Assembly (NCBI GenBank): GCA_050309775.1
Contig: JBNRMV010000013.1
Coordinates: 248,001 to 312,000 of the forward strand
Origin: DTU072 sp050309775
Lineage (GTDB): Bacteria; Bacillota; Clostridia; Christensenellales; DTU072
DNA: 64,000 bases
Reading direction: 5' to 3'
Positions 61,601 to 63,498 of this stretch are shown here, one piece after another. The notes under the pieces are model-generated. The model saw only the letters and a list, made by a program, of their open reading frames with translations, was not told the DNA's origin and did not search any database. A program made the position numbers and the translations under genes. Each line of letters opens with the position of its first letter. The first letter of the stretch is position 1.

Positions 61601-62389
61601 GGCTCTGTTTCCTGCGGCGCCGGCAGTATTCGGAGTCGACAACCCCACGCGGAAGGTGGGTTTGTCACTGACAGAAATAGTCAGAGTCATACCATAAACA
61701 TGAATGTCGACGGGATTGCCCCAAAATGAGCCGTCGGCAAAATTGTACATATGGCATGTGATATAATTTGCCGTGCCGAAAGAGCTGGTGGAAGCCGAAA
61801 GCAAAAGCTCATTTGTACCCGAAGTCGTGCCTCCCGTCAAACTTTTGTTGTTTGTCGGGGTGTGAACAGCCGATTGTACGGAAACCCCGACTGCGAAATC
61901 TATGGATTTTGCTTTTGAGAGGGCTCTTGCCGTAAATGAAACAGAGGAAACCAATCCGAGGTCAAAAAGGTATTTCAGATTGCTGGGAACGGGAATGTTT
62001 ACGCAGGTATAAATTTCGTCCTGTCCGCTGAAAATATTGTCGGTATCGCTAAGCCTGAATGTCTGGCTGTCTACGGTGGTCAAGGACGCATTATAACCTG
62101 CGTTGTCTATAACCCAGTACGAGCCGATATAATTCTCAAGCGAAGAATTCGTAATGGGTATGACATATGCGTTCGTTCCGGTGTTTATGGTGTCGTTTGT
62201 TTCAAAATAGCTTGCCACGCTATAATTTGATTTTTGATAAACCGTAGCGTGAGTAACGGAGTAAGCAGATGCGCTGTCCTTAGGGAAAGCAAAAACAGGC
62301 AACAAAACGACAATGAAAAAAAGAAGCATAACAATACATGCTTGCAATGCGAATTTTTTCTTATTAAAGTTTTCTGCCTTTGTATTCAT
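31628..62389 (-). CDS. Giant secreted MBG/YDG-repeat adhesin-like protein (10,253 residues)
   Basis: One uninterrupted frame of 30,762 bp. ATG 62387-62389 has AAAGGG upstream; an in-frame TTG nine codons earlier does not. Layout by residue: 1-52 signal region (CIVMLLFFIVVLLPVFAFP); a beta-rich domain to about 550; InlB-like repeats near 557-627 and 802-872; about 70 MBG/YDG-like units of some 100-110 residues (about 1,367-8,610), each with a W-x-I-x-x-R/K linker, YDG-x-x-HG core, SGI, and NAGTY strand; a CxxC...CxxC zinc-ribbon-like site (C8674, C8677, C8719, C8722); about 11 FIVAR-like helical units (8,770-9,437); GLUG-type repeats (9,900-10,051). No LPXTG or C-terminal membrane segment. Likely exported (about 1.1 MDa by length) and displayed as a fibre or adhesin; anchoring is unknown. 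Confidence 0.85.
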   Translation of the reverse strand: MNTKAENFNKKKFALQACIVMLLFFIVVLLPVFAFPKDSASAYSVTHATVYQKSNYSVASYFETNDTINTGTNAYVIPITNSSLENYIGSYWVIDNAGYNASLTTVDSQTFRLSDTDNIFSGQDEIYTCVNIPVPSNLKYLFDLGLVSSVSFTARALSKAKSIDFAVGVSVQSAVHTPTNNKSLTGGTTSGTNELLLSASTSSFGTANYITCHMYNFADGSFWGNPVDIHVYGMTLTISVSDKPTFRVGLSTPNTAGAAGNRANLYSSVRYNNTVVSQNNWTVCSFNTFGDVFTLTCSDVNRYPAAVWRYSLGSGSLNSAFGTAYTSSQTISLNLATFATQSYGGHNMYYGAYYGTPTSYTLTLIPPSGFSWKSGLGSSGWTYSGSNLTRTIYYDNNYSIPLAGNLFNETGSFAGWYVGTVLTYGNGGVIPGANITSNITLTGKFGTYNCLNEVVGSNRYDENESGNRNTTTTGTATFSETQTVIPGTHYVDVTITYNSISPYSTYTLQGVYALFATGPLTGVTVTLDLVDAASRRWKLPYCSGDYRIFSSWQRSESIYTITWNANSGSMPSTYPQNYWYGRGVTVDEMPYPSRSGYIFAGWFSASSGGTRYTQIGTSQTGNLTLYAHWQSASTTTSTSISHSSGEISTNNYYNPGSGGGTIATVTVPSELQHWRSLGRLRVTVSVSGRARAQASGNVAATSYTQASFDGGNWINVATSPQAKGGGYTWIVIAQWGSWTDSGTTSATIASNVTLTSNSFTLSYRFYNNNDRSAAHAKLEGWVYSYTVTYSVTGIPNNTIRTVTFYPNGGSGSQLSYYTQSGSVLNLPRAAFWTYPGYRFIGWSSSQSGTITYSFTPTITSNTSYYARWTKDNYLLASWDKYFGNTGVTELVRAPYYQEAGSNLGFLSSAYEKATGIGSYYDVVVDNPNSNDGFNAVGWYSDSACTIAIPNPTNDSLSQNSSKVSSGIRYLKWQMKNPVVSIISQPTVDYGERINLDDYVAKSISTTNSSQGFTFTTTYTNPSNFYFTDPEHMYYHCIFEVAHTRTPGGGQIYYTPTVTAYTEVNGVTLTTSTTATSAVAPTINPIKLTAEIQGSQVYYNGSSYNMADLISIGTTNSAHSGILHSEYTSGAVTHGSWYDPSDTRGLAIGAPSTIYTPLFGGYSSTSSPARWTSNNVRDAGTYSISSMLLLKNKNINTTYNYNYEWESTSSSQKQTLIAENIKLTIMPLSMQTAVWYSIKEYGVTDKSVTAVSYMPQSDGHEFPTEEAALADAEAYHRVSVNGMIGSDYNTFAAGFVAAMSRQPGENVGRYDQYFDMGNVDSCARNNYIIAVQGFEYSRDPAFFNADSVSGDLYTFNDLYQIKQAQLLFVWTPEGEGSAFDGSERGYKITVSGIKSIGGLTIYADSAFSRPLKSLTSADNVFYVTQKSAGTYTATLYKNSINYAFAPSAVITNSWVITPKPLSFSWSGGNTTYNGAAQGKSVTVSGIISGETVKFGTVTNVIGGSTYLDFVNKGITTSTNVGNSSYTFSAVNAGEYGVLIRNVTGNTVYQSNNSKNGAAGVNTGAWFAPQLAASNYSGETSTVLTISKIVLSTVWQDYKTHAQVSTMQRYEFEKNVEQGLRVVISGILSVDNLTFVGTIGTDSSNYAETGTGNSFIINLTKINVGIYSCSVSLPTHQNYTMTATSLSFEIYLNEVIITEWYLKPGALSPLTFSDDADNTTSISVPYAAMTWVMTVKTAIDSHGRTLTIGTDITFTYSGNSYSDAGARNITVVSNSDNYEVVNAANRSWTITKRTVKLTAAHWANTTTDFVYDRTAKGVRVQLATDVYTGGTLTGDIYTADIDTFRFLYSFVTGSGNYTQSSQSFTAVNAGSYVVEITGIVGDNYVLDYSSAGVDNIGEWTIIKRTLTVSWPSTTSYTYKGSSYTMVPEVTNIRSGDTVTWTTSGTVTATNVGTYVCSVNAIVGADSGNYSLPANSMTWYITPKVLTASFTTANAVYDTSAHGVTLTISGMISEEALSLTNTFSAKQVGTSINLTNSGFTPSASVLTLAAGSTTRTQTFTANKAGDYSVTAALNGMTNYSLTGTTSRAWTIAKATITVTLTGSGSSVYDKTARGITAAVSGIVGSETVKFNLTTNTYAVSGFTSNDAVSNGSYAFTRTNYGSSTLAIASTLAGMGETGTYGAVTNYIVSVSGSPSYNITQRQAGVSWIKDGISAWTDFTTTYNKQTRSVTAIPTNIVEGDIVSFSYSSYQGINAGNYTTVIDGFSNNPNSNYSLPAVAERSKAWTIAKRQISASWSTPTASSYDGTLKNLTTLNISNAMEGDVVVFVNTVSAVYHTGGAISNTGFTPLSGMSLTASAAGTASQLFRAVKAGLYGISTALDASVINYSMTTAVVSDVAINRSLVYTDWQTTESGVYLSDITSMIAYTMGQYDAQAHGISVTVSGIKNNETVTFTLTSTFSSQSLQSNSTQVADGASYNFVSNGAGTYTAVVSAIYSATGSTYADKNNYAFTTASPKYYSAQSTLTSINSVSKPIGCTILPRQLTYSWSGGTFTYNAAQQGIELTLGNIIAGETIVLNSVVAAYTDSGMSTALANSGASPFGANSQSLYGASSSRTMLFTAAKAGYYTVTDIALDSTMTNYAISVADTSWTIGARQLTLTWTGSGSSVYDGNVHGVTATLSGVQGSDTVTFAVTGNYAVSGFASAVTNGQHNFVSTNAGTYSITALRIAASAGYSYSAPTNYTLTANLGVGGANAQHIITPRQLTASWTNGSFVYSGNAQGETLTISNAVAGDNIEITATAAARVLGTQNPLSNSGIAPTGDITLASGSVSRNRIFSAYKAGDYSVSVALKNMPNYTLSGTLSGNWSIDRAVVSVVWTGGGSSQYNGAGQGITASVSGIKNNEKLKFTVVSTFENNGIVSGVTEVSNGSYSFTSTKASVAAYTATLSAITAVTNGNAYSVTDNYTLSSTGTNSYTITKRNLTVGWSSASNLVYDKTEKGITVTIGNIIASDVISFNISNSGFSPSDSTLTSSGSSTSLVQQFTAINAGAYTASILSVTTDNDGATNYQLPPNSGSWTITKKVISLIWADDVLPVTYTFSFIYDGAMHGVTAEAGGVISGDTVTLNLSENQKTDSGQYTASADSIGTGAQNYALPAITTKAWEIVPKNISVSWDSAALSYDGTRKGITMTLSGIISGDTVGILPQISAYHIGSTTQLTNSGSLPTNGIALSFVSVGQALTYGFVGVKAGDYSATVTLSADYYTFPKNQNYALTGTVTGQWTINKATINLVFSRFGTDGAQYDGNSYGTNATLSGILNGEEITLIVAQNSYASSEIVSGITWLGNAAYAFRSINAGSYAVSEISLGNVRATAASNSLTTASVAASNYTLSISGDSSFTITKRTLSVQSWNYVAPYTYDGSAKTVIATAGNTVGGDAVTFTYTNNATYKNSAVNAGNYTAQINGCQPSSNYVIPSSGLEIEWSIAPRTLTVSWSTASGLIYSAAEQGITVTISNIVRTDVITFNIETNGTQPAASTLVSSGTAVTLSANFRAKNAATYYGKILSLTEDNFGSANYILPVNQGEWTISPKVIGIIWDYVQPFEYYGGSWSVSATATGLVDSTQLTMGYAMDIPNNIRRAAIYAGTYTAIVSSISGTGSQNYALPSEALRSLEWEITKRNIMLSWNEPTLIYNGTGQGNTVTLSNIVAGDEIKMLAEINGTTSAGATYSHSGIEFVTDGGTDFSYNFTYTSNAGSYTVKISGVDENFGQSENYYILAENDTKSYVINQKEIILQWNRDSLDEWDGFSTVYNGKQRSVTPQVTNAESGDTVTLTYAGYTGTNVSKYTVSVSVVSDKNYKLPATVSQDWYIIRRVLTAVWYYNSQPLAQAGTIYYDGSTHQVTAVVGNEVVGESILLIYENNAKINKGEYTARATLSAANSANYAFDEDGLQYVETDWNIAARIVTSANINWGVTSFEYDRTQKTVNANITNRVAGDTITITYVNSGSITNTATNKGVYTAMIDSIDNPNYELSGEISKEWYITPKLLTVSWSTGSYSYNGGLQGINLIITGIVPSDSIIFNVTTNAISPSSGASQLTYSGSNGQLLQAFGAVSAGNYSASVVSIDSFNNGNENYTLPANSGSWQINAAAINLVWAGNGSTTYDGIAHGVTLTVSGIIDNEELTFSLNNNYEYTDLTSAVTNGAFLFTSINNGSFSAAVSGISAVTATEDHDYPSYVGANNYVINSTGAGTYSIARRYLSFSWAYDTTNGAPTNGEWTYDKKLHGVILTVSNVLASDSASIVLGYSNGGTNTPSKTLGATYTDTVELQYISYDFLAENYKATKYQSSVTSIAVNPNGNYRLPTTDLSGEWQINQRQLSLSWEYDDTNGAPTNGEWTYDKLAHGVRLTIGNLMSGDTPTFTLNTTGTVPAYGESTYITQSSGTDTYSDGVLFTAINAATQYTAQVTSQSNNNYKLPASGLSAAWVINKKEVGLSWTLNGSSTLSAVYNGNSQSVAAAATGLVADDSASITLSGQTQTDAGQYTVSAVSINNANYKLPASTSTTWEIVPREVVAAITNSQVMYKSAPIVIGDLGLTFQNQVEGDTLQFYTNLTQLAAVIVGTYALKVTLNGENNYVLTNSGEDIDFEITPFIITYDSLVWTYYQRIYKTNPGQWDGPATQIGIVDWPPTVTYVSVGANRTVHHIFTAAAQDTPDAISFSYRYFGLCTCGHYHDAGSSPVYTFDPTHQWLDNQGTFLDYGGFHAGTYWLVLEVNGTIASNYVFDELDDGYDDPNFFQQKYTPDEHTSLIYPNSNPTATAIEYLPQGEIYVLKYIVAQTPGGFVPTYGQETPEKVFDAEHFRTEPQISGITPDQIEIYINGVKYTYGEYIGNTSTSSAGTYHIVFAVAGSAGGGTTCDHAGGTVETLEWTLTVHKRKIIVTNSADPPWTKVFDTTLSYTGFTTEPRYDYIDPIDPALDVHTGIIDTANTFVAASFASAGSGIKNITFIVQGTDANSYEIEIDDNNAVGNVILGEIVRQLIAVTSDTSKVYDRSTAFSAYTIAAGSILPSAPVTVSASFDSMLVGSGRTITFVVSGDPSIVANYTMAINGGDEDTYTITNAVIYKKGIQITYSTNTKVYDGTTAVTFTYDSGDIISGDNVSILASYDNKNVGTGKTITYSFSAGGDAANYKFGADGTAQSPSQDNITYNDGVITARMLTVVWTDARPHNIYDSTQQVITLEIKNIVYGETLSGITDIGEPSEAYYVGAVQCYDMSYVYSNINSGEYSKTLNIQDDTNYALSGLSSYNWSIEQRRIAVEWRTDILADWNGFSTEYIAQQRSISYSITAVSGIAQSGVVSGDNLGISVSGLAATNAGDYTAVFNISNNNYVIQSGSSTAVEIELDWQITKATIKNITISDLTVAYSGAKHTISVSSATSHLGDLLSVAYTITPAELADDSHSATNVYMLEGAVSYYVVTATLTHMNYFDYAAPNTSDAARYNARLTITPVEITNLSMDNKQTSYNATIQYLYINQAASPDSLFIEAQTGGIVSIMYGITTADGIVESGINNGALHSGTYIITATVAYDTDNYVTLVIERTLYIAAADILNSLGQNITMPTALNTVYNRNSHSISVNALDGDATQYYALDNAVISISYTINTLPGNSAINAGTYNIVATITATIDGGPSADYNQQVLNATLDIAKADMFNNVNGGIFYLVGDTRDYDATVHYANINTVNAAAIGTTRIDSVEIYPKNSPGYLSGADSANVVYTYSYSGGAVNRILYAGTYTVSAVITSSNYNSMTLAAATVVVNSVDIESVYLNLPALIYDAEDQNPRHYDYTNSYYSIGVSRDPTGIVTSTVPTITLSIGGVNTSDTASITYMYEYYLPGSDQLHSSGIFNNTTAKNAGNYVITATIQANGDAASSYNLRQLNNTMIVARVTITGIQMNGITTTYDGTAKSLAATGNVTQFGETVYIEYEISAETSGQTDFSAVDNVGVSALNADLYFVTARINKEGEYHNTNYYLRQIGAQIIINKATMYALDLEPASVTYDGAAYYLSILSPDNTQSVTRTAPSSVLSISPSTNIAFTEDADISYTLDGETFAGAVNAGYYTITVLVQNKNYHDFNSSATLTIDKAVMWAAADDEDATAFYFIEEPDDTLTRVYDTNTWFLNVNTHGETELTDFASAVFSLNIRPQNMSLAAGLTLGDTAVISYISGGLAFEGGRNAGTYEITAILHNENDNYHDIVLTGVLIIQKVAFSGEQGHLGELFMKESVTLVYDGAQHYIGVSDVYGEHLDELRLEAALLAGDGSADIKYYFNTDGGSVYGSVFSGATNAGVYYIYAYTDIADADIRQNYEIWQGEAVLEIKKLEFIDEEGHLGQIYFAGTTRPYDVDTHYAGVNTENVWIDNLRTALSYDALGLIIPVSYTYSYNSVYVGDFNGTSDAGTYSITAAIPEGENYKGWTGNATVIIERLTFTDTEGHLGELYLNDISVLYDMRTHFSGVNTTNTATDATVNSLSRCSNKLIIPVLYKYNLDGSSVYTDVFSGAMNAASYYIIAEIEGTVNYEGWSAEAVLEIGTLKFEDTAGHLGMLYMWDKTTVYDTQIYYTGVSKTNEWVNSLPSLLSYTLAGGILDIGINYTYAYKKSGEEEAAEMGDFGGALNAGIYYVTATVANGGGNYEAWQHTAMLIIEKAVFGEGSLAAIYFKGATFKYDMTLRNAYASYVDEYSNVPLLTVSLLGSDGTVAVRYYYSLDGGETYTEEFSGAINSATYYLKAEIDLNGNENYQSWQAFAQLTIIPLAYVTGELGDLRLNDGAIRYNALTHFTGATESSEWLDENVTAVTLILNGGELVVPIVYKYTMDISGSYDLEFNGAINSGVYYIRAEIAADPYGNYAGWSDTATLTINKLLWNGTEGNLDLLYFLGNESAPIDFDGIKHYVGISKTNSYNNEQVNMLYYLVDETGVTAADELTANLAIPVVYKYYVGAPGSSNYTLDFEYAKNAGIYNIKATIDEDIFGNYEGWTDEALFTINKLEWTDTSALGSLYLGGAEITYDTLAHYAGVSALNQWRDEYVPSLTYVIGEDTLVIDISYTYFLGESGAYGTPFVSATDSGIYNIKASIAEHDNYTAWEDTATLTIHKLKWNGESGNLNLLYFDDVTLDYDMSMHYIGISLDGNWNDSLLHTLNYIIDENGVAYLGDSVGNVAIAVSYHYKLNPEDSFVNQFSGMRDAGKIYIRASISESANYEGYEKTAVLTINKLSFTPDSLGTLYFEDGYTLYDMNYHYLSINPEAEEWNDAPLTQLVFDLAGGTLYIPIAYHYLGESGEYDMEFINAINAGLYNVRASIADNTNYDGVTLHASLTIGQLLFNDEEGHLGTLYMTAPPPLTYDSRTHYVGISYTDEWLDELVTSLSYQLAGGTLNIPIVLEVSKNGAEFLPYNGSKDAGTYVIRAIIEQGNGNYENKTLTAELTINPYQTTLVWDMPYANDEFVYSGGSQAGTITATIALTALEGTQTLTLRYYYDNGDIIGNYELYDEANYLRTSLSGIIVDGVLIDDLTLISDRDFYYAGQYIVVAMFDDTNYLLDNSHLLVQSLTMNKAEVALYLVSNTIIYDAELHYISASFFEMSLDAPPTASVALLGADLASIYYYYNTDGSATYEEEFSGKNNAGVYYIKAVIDASNPIIEGNYEDWTRYAVLTIDRKTLFVESTADPAWTKVYDASADYTEYTLSGICEADSSKLSHYAQFNDKNAAFDKTISFVLVDLNPLDAVSANYIALDITTGAILKKELRASADIIWSKLYDGTVVVRPRLQDLSEITDIAEHLVENYQICQGDDITISPAYDSKNVTAVTRVEFILSGSDARNYYMDDIVEDNLIAPRNVNAAWINTELIYNGYQRKTAAGGQSYTYAYIELVGDDINNPLLSNDGVVMFALNFFDAVNMAPSDYIDAGVYVVTINDNRVTYDAVSDTYSIEGNYIINNSGMSQECIINQLEVAVNWITVGPPVGGKIVYNGMHFTLNVKTQVVGKDIALTGADGTGSLTLNIISSDVADEEFNGLTLIKDGVRVYSFKDAGTYTISATFAAEIGKNYIMLDNVRSNIIVEKAPINEYFRFDNEGGYNIRNYVYYEGFTRYFFVVPFNSDDSFGYNDGDVYGQELARYYQYDIEIPVQINYSGGAFTKHEVLAEFAQGENGVRDVGTYNITAYVLEQENYLGWSGTITVTISKGTIDNIDIADRITDGEGLPLIYNGGAYNSYCAAKDPAEPSGSYFNTISVVLNYPDSRTANINYFIQEVEYTGSLTMDPQTFEVDGSPIMSGGNYVLKSGGINLYQAGYDEVGYYLITASITGESNYNDWQGQALLRIVKYNSHTIWQAYEDGIYTGISNVEFEFAGIDQYGRLRAYIDTLGSDGSSSKAIFRVTTQPMATMTEYYENNGKNNEFRLAGDYALGVALDPDSSDYNYERLLRNYNISGTVMYASIKKYEVLIKWFLNGYNDEYDTANPPVYDGIHHSVYAQGLGINYASGFDGGLVYTYDLVPILTDEYDEFGYRRWDALVAGNYYANALGVSPTATANPTYYFSDGSYKTYGPCKYSYNYKMPETGTSLDWKIEKRILEIILDDESVELWKYYDGSNRFEIDQAGSTFEFIDSGDYISRNGRTVKLYNQVASYSVVGILGYNIFEYQIIGIVETDTFIQHVCRKCGWTFYESSLNSYTIDDDSPEGFETIVYKVGTRWDEISDDYQCPHCKKLAAERADMLIQDLYGMVFLSKSNLSVMPFVGLADFVERLLSAGSATWIDAYAAYQIYMKLDASVKNLIEYSLNDVETMLADAFTAMVAALPNEPNYNDSSEVNTMLKIYNSLNQSMKNAVTAAYNSLTVKKAAVDASIIANSGSTVAILQMIIGLPTSPGIEHIHLVLSTRKLYDELSIAAKQAVGDEYNKLVAAESTLFGVIDEIISNISVSQSVTDYTMYYNASDLSRIAYAAAALEGTYENDWQTRLTKYNAYLTAQSSYGLLFTAADAKANEISAIAARLAYNLLPEYNRALITNLHYLEKLEKDIAIPRIESVMENLNIGDNQALLSAIGDIYYGYNSYIELTPQVKAMVDAQRPSLGNDITMYLNAANAAAAALDAIDVVDIIQAIVYEGLSNYSDVLNARLIYEQLSPEKQLNVGNLARLQSVESALSGQISAEFIDTIGSNVTMANALEIAEAVLWSNKQSDAVKQSILAGLSSKLSAFASLFVFDFQSNILDDEIRLQTALFTQKALPRSARAVMMLGGMLNDINVKFVILRIAYIGETLTLEDIAAIEFAKAAYDALSVAERARVTNYSRLLAAEASIDALINSASVIDLINNLPTENITMANVYEITAARLAYEGLPPQQQGDVVGVLNKLNNCEAQLAAITNAVIDTFRDVLDITIAHRNNIIKARTYYNLLSIQARAAIVEQDIINAEQLLDAYIYDEAITTKSDFAAVGAPIRLNPDIILIKNAIGDYVSNITATNADITWATFDSSNYALASDTTGASGATNVRASIKPLPITIEFGTGGEGKAYDGETHNATFDDNNKIYNAEGWENIFSRVLRTKDVWGNDISETIISLIEGNHFVGNFGIVGYDYANNYVLGVTDASKERYELDIPGYHNYVVFRQGSAGNYWFMKTLEDEMGDGEVCNYEITIYYDERITHDGQTAYVLQNISGETIIDSQYTITPRELEVEYSNLLQSWQAQQKLDIEAQSIIDASTEESLLTPEQFLQLLLNDGFSFDSNGKLIPANGASYSVIEVINNWATYEHGQYTSYVGMKDVDAPLRCIMTDGQALSEGRNAHNYRFNMPVLQITYIQILDADNYIFGVYTIKDLNNLATDVEGLREARTDFFNPVGVLPTYYQMADINGIGADGFEAITQTVEFDGTYYGEGRIISNVMIISSSIYGGLFGNLIGSYDEEGQLIGGIVQDVTLHRLKLSANGAQYIGAIAGYADGGSITNCEVEGLVQIDSALTGDYDLSVGGIVGFANNTLIHNVTFVGYINVSSELDFFVGGIVGGYRTGETVNEVMLNNLYSFAEICARTPQAATTFLGGIIGNMSLLDGGASVYGDVLGEDYVYLKNSLALHGEFTFEGSSAAIDKDTVPDADNGGLSYYDMLTSEDAAVQNLITLLMNYIVKDWYVNAGVYYLGEGEAPQKIDIGTADNKIKLTNHRQIELMRIYPWAGFKQMNDIKLPSSVSIEAFNYVVADFEISYAAPAVGEFVMVIYFYNGEPINKVILYRINSELVCVPHYTQAREGRQHED
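34080..36080 (-). repeat. FIVAR-like helical repeats near the C-terminus of the giant protein
   Basis: About eleven units of some 60 residues (8,770-9,437) sharing an A-x-x-x-Y-x-x-L-(S/P)-x-x-x-(K/R)-x-x-V...L-x-x-(A/V)E pattern, such as ARLIYEQLSPEKQLNVGNLARLQ and AKAAYDALSVAERARVTNYSRLL. They are helical-bundle spacers like those in staphylococcal and streptococcal surface giants. Confidence 0.75.
36560..58290 (-). repeat. Tandem MBG/YDG-like domain array inside the giant gene
   Basis: About 70 diverged units of roughly 320 bp. The shared pattern at protein level is a linker W-x-I-x-x-(R/K)-x-(L/V), a strand ending YDG or YNG, then (H/Q)G(V/I)T-x-x-(V/I)SGI, GD-x-V-x-F and (N/K)AG-x-Y-x-A-x-(V/I), finishing in NY-x-L. 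Neighbouring units are mostly 20-40 percent alike by eye, with a few closer pairs. Confidence 0.8.
40040..43680 (-). repeat. Eleven-unit GHLG subfamily within the MBG array
   Basis: Residues about 6,237-7,451. Eleven consecutive units of about 110 residues open with a distinctive (G/S)-x-LG-x-LY phrase (for example DEEGHLGQIYF, DTEGHLGELYL, SALGSLYLGG), then YD-x-x-x-HY-x-G(V/I)S, a yYTF/YKY-type strand, F-x-GA-x-(N/D)AG and NYEGW. They are clearly more alike than the rest of the array, indicating a block amplified later. Confidence 0.8.
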
Positions 62390-62450
62390 CTTGCCACAAC
62401 CCTTTAGACTAATCAAATATATTACTTGCTTAATCAGTTGATGTATTATA

Positions 62451-62479
62451 ATAATAATTTAATAAATATGTGTTGTCAA
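62451..62479 (-). promoter_or_regulatory. Promoter of the giant-protein operon (TTGACA - 17 bp - TATTAT)
   Basis: Minus strand: consensus -35 TTGACA (62474-62479), 17-bp spacer, -10 TATTAT (62451-62456; five of six). A perfect TATAAT (62445-62450) directly follows but at too long a spacing for this -35. Transcription should start near 62445, giving a leader of about 55 nt. Confidence 0.75.
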
Positions 62480-62651
62480 TACTGTATAGGTTGTAATAAA
62501 TAGTAAAAAAATAATTTTATCGTAAATAAACCGGACATTGTTTATCAAGCGACACTGCTTTCCGCCGCAGGCGGTACATATTTGAAACGATATTTTTTAT
62601 TCGGATATGTCGCTGTCGCTCCTTTGCAATTAATCATAATTTACCGTCAAA

Positions 62652-62680
62652 AAAACCTTTTTGGGAAACAAAAAGGTTTT
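62652..62680 (-). terminator. Intrinsic terminator of the glnA-phosphatase operon
   Basis: Minus strand AAAACCTTTTT (complement 62670-62680), loop of 7 nt, AAAAAGGTTTT (complement 62652-62662), with T-rich sequence (TTTTTGACGG) at the 3' end. It is 54 nt after the stop of the phosphatase. Confidence 0.78.
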
Positions 62681-62734
62681 CATAAAATAAGATATTAAGG
62701 CTTCTTAATTTGAACTTTCGGATACCGAAAATGC

Positions 62735-63481
62735 CTATTCTGTGTATAGCTGCCGCAACTCTTCAAGTTCCTTTTTTCCCAGCGAAAACTCCTCCAGCAA
62801 GTACTTTTCGACGCTGCCATATTTCTCAAGTATGGCTTCAAAAGCAGCGTCCAGCAATTGTTTGTCGACAATAAAAAGCGGCTCAAACCTTTTCAGAATA
62901 GGCGCGCGGAGAAACCTTGGTATGAATTTTGCCGCCCTTTCTTCTATGTGCTGTTTTATTTGCATGCTCTTCATATAGTCGTCAAGAATGTCGTCATAGC
63001 TTACGCCAAGTATCAAAAGCAATATAACGCTGCCCATTCCCGCCCTGTCCTTGCCTGCCGTGCAGTGTTGCAAAAACGGCACTTCTCCTTGCAACATGGC
63101 GTCCACCATAGCGCGGTAGCTTTCATTGGCAAAGGGCAGATTGCGATAAGAAACCTTGATATCGTCAATTGAAAATTTCAAAAAAGCGCGAGCTAAAAAT
63201 GAGCTTTTTTTGAGTTTATAGAGCTTCTCATTGTTCATTGCCGCCGGCAAATTGAGGTATTTTGCGCCTATTTTTTCATAAGGATTGGTCTTTATTATTT
63301 CCGCCTCATCGGTATCCCGATAATCAAAAATAATTTTTAGATTCAGGCTTTTTAAGTACTCAATATCCGATTTTGTGGCATCGTTCAGCATTGCGCTTCT
63401 GAAAAACAGCCCTTTTTTAATCTTTTTTCCGTCAGCTGTGGGAATACCGCCCAAATCCCTGAAATTTAAGACTTTTTGCAT
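62735..63481 (-). CDS. Tyrosine/dual-specificity phosphatase (Y_phosphatase3/LipA-like)
   Basis: 248 residues, the size of bacterial Tyr-phosphatase-like proteins. It begins with NFRDLGGIPTADGKKIKKGLFFRSA, the typical N-terminal NFRDLGG signature of the family. The P-loop is FLQHCTAGKDRAG with nucleophile Cys140 and Arg146 (C-x5-R). The likely acid in the WPD-equivalent loop is in IIFDYRDTDE near residues 52-57, as DYR precedes DTDEA. It removes phosphate from Tyr (or phosphoinositide-like) substrates. ATG 63479-63481 has a weak GGGAAAAG site 9 bases upstream. It lies 17 bp after glnA and is followed by a terminator, so it is co-transcribed with nitrogen metabolism rather than with the surface locus. 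Confidence 0.88.
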   Translation of the reverse strand: MQKVLNFRDLGGIPTADGKKIKKGLFFRSAMLNDATKSDIEYLKSLNLKIIFDYRDTDEAEIIKTNPYEKIGAKYLNLPAAMNNEKLYKLKKSSFLARAFLKFSIDDIKVSYRNLPFANESYRAMVDAMLQGEVPFLQHCTAGKDRAGMGSVILLLILGVSYDDILDDYMKSMQIKQHIEERAAKFIPRFLRAPILKRFEPLFIVDKQLLDAAFEAILEKYGSVEKYLLEEFSLGKKELEELRQLYTE

Positions 63482-63498
63482 ACGCTTATTCTTTTCCC

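Larger units (their letters stand above)
62390..62734. other. Intergenic region upstream of the giant gene
   Basis: 345 bp without a gene. It contains the promoter of the giant gene (62451-62479), an A/T-rich stretch, the imperfect inverted set AGCGACA (62548-62554) facing TGTCGCT (62608-62614, repeated at 62614-62620), and the terminator of the upstream phosphatase gene (62652-62680). Confidence 0.6.

Noticed and set aside
62390..62416. TTG start nine codons upstream for the giant gene
   Set aside because: ATG 62387-62389 has AAAGGG at suitable spacing; the TTG has none.
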